A model generated the notes under the pieces. That model was given only the letters and a program-made list of their open reading frames with translations. It was not told where the DNA came from and searched no databases. A DNA stretch of 64,000 nt. It comes from a virus. This document shows, one piece after another, positions 58,099 to 64,000 of this stretch; the first letter of the stretch is position 1, and the number at the start of each line of letters is the position of its first letter. Where the stretch lies: positions 62,001 through 126,000 of IMG/VR virus record IMGVR_UViG_3300030380_006185. The stretch is one strand, 5' to 3'. The position numbers and the translations under genes are program-made.

Positions 58099-59808
58099 TT
58101 AACCGTCACAACTTACACAATCTGCAATTCTTGATCCTAAATCTCCTTTAATTACTGAGTCTGTTCTTAGGTAATAAAGGGTTTTTATTCCTAATTTCCA
58201 TGCTTCTATATGAACTTGATTTATCCATCTAGGTGAGTCAGTTGGTGAAAAACATAAATTAAGAGATTGAGTTTGATCTATATATTTTTGTCTAATAGCA
58301 GCTTGCTGAACTAAACCTAATTGATTAATTTCTGCAAAAGTTAAAAATACTTCTTTATCATCTTCATTTAATACTTCACTTGGTAAATTTTGAACAGACC
58401 CATCATCTGCTAAAATTTGATCCCATACTTTATCTATATCATGACCTTTTTCTCTTAGAAGATTTTGTAAATCTGGATTTTTAACAATAAATGTGCCTTT
58501 AGCACCATTAAATGTGTACATATTAGCAGGATAAGGCTCAATACCAGCTGAGCAGTTGCTAATTCTAGAATTGGAGACAGTAGGGGCAATAGCTAAAACA
58601 TGAGTATTTCTCATTCCAGTACCTTTACACCATAAAGGTTCACCGTATTCTTGGGCTAATTGTCTACTTGCTGCTTCTGCTTTAAGTTTTATATTACTAA
58701 AAATGGTGTGTGTCCAAGCTGTAGAAGCAATTGAATTAAAAGGTAAATTTTTCTTTTGTAAAAAGGTATGCCAACCCATTACTCCTAAACCTAATGCTCT
58801 GCCTTTTGAAGCATGTCTATGTGTACGCTTCATAGATTCTTGTCCACTAGTTTTATCTATAAATTCTTGCATTACACCATCTAAAAAGTAAACAGCAGTT
58901 TCAACTACATCAGTATCTTTCCATTCATCGTATTTAGCTAAATTTAATGAAGATAAACAACATATAAATGAATGCTCTTCGTCTGTGTGTAGTGTTATTT
59001 CAGAACAAATATTAGTCATAGACACGTTTAAATTATTCATTAAATATGCCATAGGATTATCTTTATTAATGTTATCTTCAAACATTATATAAGGTTCACC
59101 TGTTTCAACCCGTGACTTTAAAATTTCTAACCATAAATCCATTGCTTCTTGATCTCGATCATTTAATTTTCTCATAAAGGTATCATCAACAACTACACAT
59201 TGGTGTAAATTTAAACACTGTCTATTTGGGTCACCTTTAGGTCTACGAATTTGTAAAAATTCTTTAATATCTGGGTGGTTAATATTTAGATTAACAGATG
59301 CTGCTCCTCTTCTTACTGATCCTTGGTTGGTTGCTATAATGGTTGAATCATAAATTTTAGCCCAAGGTACTACACCTTCACTTTTACCATTTCCTCTAAT
59401 TGAAGCACCTCTTCCTCTAATTTTAGATAAAGAAATACCAACACCCCCACCATAAGAAGTTAATCTCATTAGTTCAGCATTTGTTAAACCAATACCTCTA
59501 ACTGAGTCAGGAGTATCAATTCCAAAACATGAGATAGGTAAACCTCTATCTGTTCCAGTATTTGATAAGACAGGGGAAGCTAAACCAATCCACCCATTCC
59601 AAATATATTTAAAAAACTTTCCTGCTAAATCAGGTCGTTCTAATCTATCAGCAACTGCATTAGCTACTCTTCTATATGCTTTTTTAGGTGTTTCACCTGG
59701 GAGGAGATATCCCTTTGAGATTGTAGACAAAGCTACTTCATCTAAAAATTCAGGGTAATCTTTACCTTTTTCCCATTGTGTATAATCTGCAATTAAATTG
59801 TTATCCAT
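58099..59808 (-). CDS. nrdA: Class Ia ribonucleotide reductase large subunit (NrdA)
   Basis: 569 residues from ATG 59806-59808. Catalytic residues are complete: LPISCFGID, NICSE (Asn, Cys, Glu), ICCLSSLN, the radical-transfer pair in LYYLRTDS, and CVSCDG as the C-terminal thiol pair. It lacks the N-terminal ATP cone of the ~760-residue bacterial form, so overall allosteric inhibition by dATP should be lost. Confidence 0.93.
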   Translation of the reverse strand: MDNNLIADYTQWEKGKDYPEFLDEVALSTISKGYLLPGETPKKAYRRVANAVADRLERPDLAGKFFKYIWNGWIGLASPVLSNTGTDRGLPISCFGIDTPDSVRGIGLTNAELMRLTSYGGGVGISLSKIRGRGASIRGNGKSEGVVPWAKIYDSTIIATNQGSVRRGAASVNLNINHPDIKEFLQIRRPKGDPNRQCLNLHQCVVVDDTFMRKLNDRDQEAMDLWLEILKSRVETGEPYIMFEDNINKDNPMAYLMNNLNVSMTNICSEITLHTDEEHSFICCLSSLNLAKYDEWKDTDVVETAVYFLDGVMQEFIDKTSGQESMKRTHRHASKGRALGLGVMGWHTFLQKKNLPFNSIASTAWTHTIFSNIKLKAEAASRQLAQEYGEPLWCKGTGMRNTHVLAIAPTVSNSRISNCSAGIEPYPANMYTFNGAKGTFIVKNPDLQNLLREKGHDIDKVWDQILADDGSVQNLPSEVLNEDDKEVFLTFAEINQLGLVQQAAIRQKYIDQTQSLNLCFSPTDSPRWINQVHIEAWKLGIKTLYYLRTDSVIKGDLGSRIADCVSCDG

Positions 59809-59813
59809 AACTT

Positions 59814-60803
59814 TTAAAATATTGAAGTGGAATCCCACTCTAAGTGTCCTTTACTATAATTTGTTACTCTATTAGCAAAAAAGTCTGTATGTTGCTTTCC
59901 AGCACTTAATGAATCAAACCATTTCATGTTTTTAACTGAAGTCATATCAACATCTAATATAATGGGTCTATATCCTAAGTCTGATAGTTTTGTATTGACT
60001 CTATTTTTAATAAAATTTTGTAGGTCATATTTTGAACATCCTTCAAGATCACCTAATTCATAAACTTTATCTATAAAATCTAATTCAAGTTGAAGAGAAA
60101 GTAATGCAGCTTCATTAATTGATGCTTCTAATTCAGGTGTTTTTAAATGTGGGTTTTCTTCTAATAATGTTCTAAATAACCAACACCCTGCTTCTGAGTG
60201 CATTGATTCATCTCTAATACTCCATTCAACAATTTGTCCTACACCTTTTAATTTGTTTCTCATTTTAAATGAAAGTAAAACAGCAAATGAAGAAAATAAA
60301 TTTACACCTTCTGTAAATGCAGAAAATACAGCTAACGATTTAGCTCTTTCATGCCAATCTACTTCTCCATTAAATGAATCTCTAACATCCATTAATGTTT
60401 CTATTTTAGCCATTGTGGTTTCATCTTCTAAAAATTCACTAAAATCATCTAATCCTAATTCTTCATTCAATAAAGAATAAGCTTCAGCGTGAATAGTTTC
60501 CATAGCACCAAAAGTTGTGGCCATTGCTATAATTTCAGGTTTTCTAAACCATTTTGTAACTAATCCTGTCCAATAATCATTTACAACGGTTTCAGTTTGT
60601 GCAAACCCTTTTAAAATTGAACCTATTATATTTTTTTCAGTTTCTGTAAGATTTTGTTTCCAGTCATTTACATCTGACATCATAGGTACTTCTGTGTGTA
60701 TCCAATGAGCTTGTTGTTGTTTTAGCCAATAGTCAAAGGCTTGGGGGTATTCAAAAGGTTTATAGACTATTCTTTCTTGTAGTAAGTTTGTTTTTTTAGA
60801 CAT
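59814..60803 (-). CDS. nrdB: Ribonucleotide reductase small subunit (NrdB)
   Basis: 329 residues, normal length. ETIHAEAYSLL and RDESMHSEAGCWLF carry the di-iron Glu/His ligands. Five bases from nrdA. Provides the radical for dNTP synthesis during replication. Confidence 0.93.
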   Translation of the reverse strand: MSKKTNLLQERIVYKPFEYPQAFDYWLKQQQAHWIHTEVPMMSDVNDWKQNLTETEKNIIGSILKGFAQTETVVNDYWTGLVTKWFRKPEIIAMATTFGAMETIHAEAYSLLNEELGLDDFSEFLEDETTMAKIETLMDVRDSFNGEVDWHERAKSLAVFSAFTEGVNLFSSFAVLLSFKMRNKLKGVGQIVEWSIRDESMHSEAGCWLFRTLLEENPHLKTPELEASINEAALLSLQLELDFIDKVYELGDLEGCSKYDLQNFIKNRVNTKLSDLGYRPIILDVDMTSVKNMKWFDSLSAGKQHTDFFANRVTNYSKGHLEWDSTSIF

Positions 60804-60824
60804 TTTTTTAATAAAATTTTTAGG

Positions 60825-62186
60825 TTATGAATTTAATTCAAAGAACTTTCTTTTTAACATTTGACGATCTAAATTGTCAAAATTATCATGACTTGAAGAA
60901 TTTGGTAATACAACGGTATCAGCTTCATCATCATAGACATCTCCAATCTCTATTTTTCCAATAGTTGTGTCTACATTTACTTGATAGGTAAGGCCATCCA
61001 TCCCATATCGGTTTTTCATAATGTGAAATCTTCCTGTTCCGTTAACTTTATCTTCTTTTTTCCGTGATAGAGAGATTGACAGATCTGTTATCATCATTTT
61101 ATCGTAGCTACCAGCTGCTTTGTCACCTTCTATGACATTATCTTTAGCGCCTGCTCTATTTACTTGGGAAACCGACCATATCGGTATATTTAGTTGTCTT
61201 GCCAATCCCTTTGTACTAGTATAAATATCATCAATTTCACCTTTACGATCAACTGTTTTCTTTTTTGTTGAAAGTAAATCAATATAATCAATAAGAATTA
61301 GATCAGGTTTGATTCCTAAATCAGTAACTTTTTTAATATGCGCTTCTATTGTAGACATAGTAGTTTTACCCATAGGATATTCTTTAATTATTAATTCGCC
61401 TGGGAGTTCGGGTACTGTTTCTTCTACTTTAGTTTTATGTTTTTCTAATGTATCTACAGGTACACTAGTAAAGAAAGCATCATATCGTCTACCTGTATAA
61501 GATTCACTTAATTCTAGTGTATAATGGATTACATTATATCCCATTTTAACAGCAAACCCACCCAAAGCAACTAATGTCCAAGATTTACCACCACCTGGGT
61601 TACCAAATATTAATCCTAAGTCACCATTACCTAAACCACCTTGTATTAATTGGTTTATAGGTTCCCAAGGAGTTGGGACAATTGTTCTATGATCTTCTCT
61701 ATATCTAGACTCTACATCTTTTCTATATTCATGTCCTATATTTTTATCTTGACCAGCTTTCATAGCTGCTTCAATCATAAATTTTATAGAATCATAATCC
61801 CCTGCTTTAAGTAAATCAACACTATTTAATAATGCTTTTTTAAGTTGTTGGTTTTTACAAAATGCAGAGAATTCTTCTTGAACATAAGCTAAATCATCAA
61901 TATCTGCTTTATATGCTTCACGAAGTTGTTCTCTAATTGAAACTTGAAGTACTTCATTCTCTACTTTTTTCATTTCAACTTTTAAAATATCCATTGAAAT
62001 AGTAGTATGATATTTTTCATAATAATCTAATATTTCATTTATAACCCATTTATGTGCTGGGTTGGTGAAATATTCACTATCTAAAACATCATTTATATTT
62101 TGTAAAAAATTCTTATGTGTTAACAGGGAAGAAATTACTTTCATTTGAAAGACTGGTCCATATTCGTCAATTGATTTTAACGTCAT
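60825..62186 (-). CDS. Replicative DNA helicase (DnaB/gp41-like)
   Basis: 453 residues. An N-terminal helical domain (1-150) precedes a RecA-fold core: Walker A GNPGGGKSW near 195, LILIDYIDLLST Walker B, QVNRAG motif and a C-terminal GRFHIMKNRYG arginine-finger segment. Works with the polymerase and clamp. Primase is not in this window. Confidence 0.9.
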   Translation of the reverse strand: MTLKSIDEYGPVFQMKVISSLLTHKNFLQNINDVLDSEYFTNPAHKWVINEILDYYEKYHTTISMDILKVEMKKVENEVLQVSIREQLREAYKADIDDLAYVQEEFSAFCKNQQLKKALLNSVDLLKAGDYDSIKFMIEAAMKAGQDKNIGHEYRKDVESRYREDHRTIVPTPWEPINQLIQGGLGNGDLGLIFGNPGGGKSWTLVALGGFAVKMGYNVIHYTLELSESYTGRRYDAFFTSVPVDTLEKHKTKVEETVPELPGELIIKEYPMGKTTMSTIEAHIKKVTDLGIKPDLILIDYIDLLSTKKKTVDRKGEIDDIYTSTKGLARQLNIPIWSVSQVNRAGAKDNVIEGDKAAGSYDKMMITDLSISLSRKKEDKVNGTGRFHIMKNRYGMDGLTYQVNVDTTIGKIEIGDVYDDEADTVVLPNSSSHDNFDNLDRQMLKRKFFELNS

Positions 62187-62219
62187 TTTTTATAACTTTT
62201 ATTTAAATGTAACAATAAT

Positions 62220-63248
62220 TTATTTGTCTTCCAACAAATTTTCAAAAACTTCTTTAATCCATATATCAACATTTCTTATTAAACCTCCAAGTTGGTCTTG
62301 TTGATACATTTCTACAAATTGTGAAGGTAAATAGTTTAAAGGTTCATTTTCTACAAACTTATCTATAAACATTTTATCCTTATCATCCATCATAGGATTT
62401 GACAGATCCATAACCTTATATTTATTTTCTAATAATTCTATATCGTGTAAAACACGAGCATATATTACATGATCTTTTAATTTTTCTTCACATAAATCTA
62501 ATAGATCATCAAAAGACATATTTTTTTCTGTAAGTTCAGGAAATAATTTATATAATTTTTTAAGTCCTAATCCTTTAATACCTGGTATTCCATCAGAGTT
62601 ATCTCCCATTAATAATTTATATAGTAAAAAATTGTGAGGTGTAACTTTAAATTTATCCTTTACAGTTTGACTTACATAAAACTCTTTTTCAATTGGTCTA
62701 TAAACAACAGTGTTTTCATCAACTAATTGAAGATAATCTTTATCACTAGATACTATAAAAGCCCTATCATCAGGTTTAGTAGGTAATGTTTGAGCTAAAT
62801 AAGCTATAATATCATCTGCTTCTACTTTATCAATTGATATAGTTTTTACTGGAAGGGTTTTTAGGTACTGAATTATTCTGGTGATTTGGTCAACTTTAGC
62901 TTGGTCTTCTTCTTCTATGTTATCAAATATATCCCAATTAGTAATTCTATTTACATTCCTATTAGATTTATATTCAGGGATAATGTTTTTTCTATTATTA
63001 GAAGACCCAACCCCATCAAACACAACATATACTTGAGTTGGTTGGATATGTTTAATCAAAAAACCAAGTGATCGAAAAAATCCCCCTAAACCTCCAATAT
63101 GTGCCCCATCGGGGTTGACAGCTCTTATAACACTAAAATTTCTGAAAAACAAATTTAAGCCGTCGATGAGCATATATCGTTCGGTTGTTGGCAATTCTTG
63201 TCCGTTTTCTTGAATATTATCAAGGAGGTTTAGAAGGTCTTTTTTCAT
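62220..63248 (-). CDS. 5'-3' exonuclease / RNase H (FEN-type, PIN domain)
   Basis: 342 residues from ATG 63246-63248. YMLIDGLNLFFR (first Asp), VYVVFDGVGSSNNRK, KVEADDIIAYLAQ, IVSSDKDYLQLV and a MGDNSDGIPGIKG helix-hairpin-helix are the FEN/T4 RNase H series. Removes primers of lagging-strand fragments. Confidence 0.92.
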   Translation of the reverse strand: MKKDLLNLLDNIQENGQELPTTERYMLIDGLNLFFRNFSVIRAVNPDGAHIGGLGGFFRSLGFLIKHIQPTQVYVVFDGVGSSNNRKNIIPEYKSNRNVNRITNWDIFDNIEEEDQAKVDQITRIIQYLKTLPVKTISIDKVEADDIIAYLAQTLPTKPDDRAFIVSSDKDYLQLVDENTVVYRPIEKEFYVSQTVKDKFKVTPHNFLLYKLLMGDNSDGIPGIKGLGLKKLYKLFPELTEKNMSFDDLLDLCEEKLKDHVIYARVLHDIELLENKYKVMDLSNPMMDDKDKMFIDKFVENEPLNYLPSQFVEMYQQDQLGGLIRNVDIWIKEVFENLLEDK

Positions 63249-63255
63249 ATAACTT

Positions 63256-64000
63256 TTATTCTGGTTCAGTAACAAAGGCTTCAACTTGTGAAGTATCGGA
63301 ATTTTCTTCAATTATATTAAAGTCTCCTCCACCTAACACACGTCTCCACTCTTCTACTTGTGATTCTTTGTATTTCTTTAAATCTTTATCTGTGTCTGTA
63401 ATAAATCCATGAGGGGTCATAATAATTCTTCCTCTAGATTGTATACCATTAATGTGATTTTTATCAATCTGTAAATTGGTTCGTTTAGCAAATTCTACTT
63501 GTTTACCATCTTTGATAGCTTTTAGCTTGGATGTTCCAGAATCTGCAATATTTCCAAATGTTACTACAAATGTAGCATCAAACCACATTGCAAAACCACC
63601 TTTATTCATTAATTTAGGTTGTCCCATAGGTACAACAGGTTTAGCTGCCCAAACTTTATTAACACAAACTAAAGTATTCGTGTATTTTGAGCTTTCTTTA
63701 CGTGATAATGTAATACGCTGGTTAACATTATTTCCGAATTGAGTTGACATAGCACCTGCATTCCATTCATTGTTGTTTTTGTTTGATTTAACAGACATTT
63801 CACAAGGTACAGAACCAATTGAATCCCATAAAAATAAGAGATCATATGGTAAATTACCTTTCTTTTGTTCATCCATTAAATCTAAAATAAATGCAGCAAC
63901 ATCTTCAATTGTGTTAATAGATTCTCTATCAACATAAATAAATTGACCTTCATAATCAATTAATTCACCTGTATTTTCATCTAATATTTCATTAACTTCA
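63256..64000 (-). CDS. RecA/UvsX-like recombinase, 5' end beyond window
   Basis: About 248 residues are visible; the frame is open at the right edge, so the N-terminus with Walker A is missing. LLFLWDSIGSVP is Walker B, VWAAKPVVPMGQPKLMNKGGFAMWFDATF contains the DNA-binding loop region, and the acidic end (VEAFVTEPE) is RecA-like. Acts in recombination-dependent replication, probably with the RadA-like ATPase at 12.5 kb. Confidence 0.85.
   Translation of the reverse strand, partial: EVNEILDENTGELIDYEGQFIYVDRESINTIEDVAAFILDLMDEQKKGNLPYDLLFLWDSIGSVPCEMSVKSNKNNNEWNAGAMSTQFGNNVNQRITLSRKESSKYTNTLVCVNKVWAAKPVVPMGQPKLMNKGGFAMWFDATFVVTFGNIADSGTSKLKAIKDGKQVEFAKRTNLQIDKNHINGIQSRGRIIMTPHGFITDTDKDLKKYKESQVEEWRRVLGGGDFNIIEENSDTSQVEAFVTEPE

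Overview
The window is a 64 kb piece of a large, AT-rich, double-stranded DNA phage genome. Every supported gene lies on the minus strand, so transcription runs from base 64000 towards base 1. The replication proteins are T4-type: UvsX/RecA, RNase H/FEN, DnaB-type helicase, NrdA/NrdB, a family B polymerase split over two genes, sliding clamp, and gp44-type and gp62-type clamp loaders. The host is most likely a member of the Bacteroidota (flavobacterial). The evidence is A-rich leaders without Shine-Dalgarno sequences, a gene ending in the type IX secretion CHU_C sorting domain, and a Flavobacteria-style signal peptide ending in YSQ. All three standard stop codons are used.

Layout by coordinate. 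1-17.4 kb: about 55 small, mostly unrecognised genes in short operons. At least 22 intergenic sites there carry one bipartite motif with an invariant 17-base spacer, read here as the phage's own early/middle promoter; several hold a terminator hairpin inside the spacer. Recognisable genes are a eukaryote-type phosphomannomutase, a papain-like cysteine protease-like protein, a DUF932 protein, a RadA-like ATPase, a CHU_C protein and a nucleotidyltransferase-fold protein. 17.5-18.7 kb: five tRNAs (Ala, Gln, Asp, Glu, Leu). 18.7-31 kb: zinc-binding proteins, an SGNH hydrolase, a secreted beta-barrel-like protein, and a surface-sugar block of glycosyltransferases and methyltransferase-like proteins. 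31-35.6 kb: a PD-(D/E)XK nuclease, a mannose-type cupin, a cytidylyltransferase, a 22-residue Cys-rich peptide and the clamp loaders. 35.7-40.5 kb: eleven consecutive genes, ten of which carry one of two near-identical N-terminal tags on otherwise unrelated proteins; the tags resemble T4 capsid-targeting/prohead-protease sequences. 40.5-43.6 kb: phage GroEL, GroES and Hsp20. 43.7-47.4 kb: clamp and split polymerase. 47.4-52.3 kb: a MazG-like enzyme, FolE2, a phosphoribosyltransferase, a nuclease, QueE, QueD and QueC. 52.3-55 kb: a string of tiny genes with one repeated start-site leader. 55-58 kb: a DpdA-like transglycosylase and a lysis cassette. 58-64 kb: NrdA, NrdB, helicase, FEN, RecA.

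Working together: FolE2, QueD, QueE and QueC give the full route from GTP to preQ0, and the TGT-like protein at 55 kb is the expected enzyme for putting that base into DNA. The phage therefore probably carries 7-deazaguanine-modified DNA. Phosphomannomutase, cupin, cytidylyltransferase and glycosyltransferases suggest phage-directed sugar metabolism or glycan decoration. The tagged-protein array, possibly a set of virion-packaged and injected effectors, and the rigid-spacer promoter family are the most interesting poorly explained systems.
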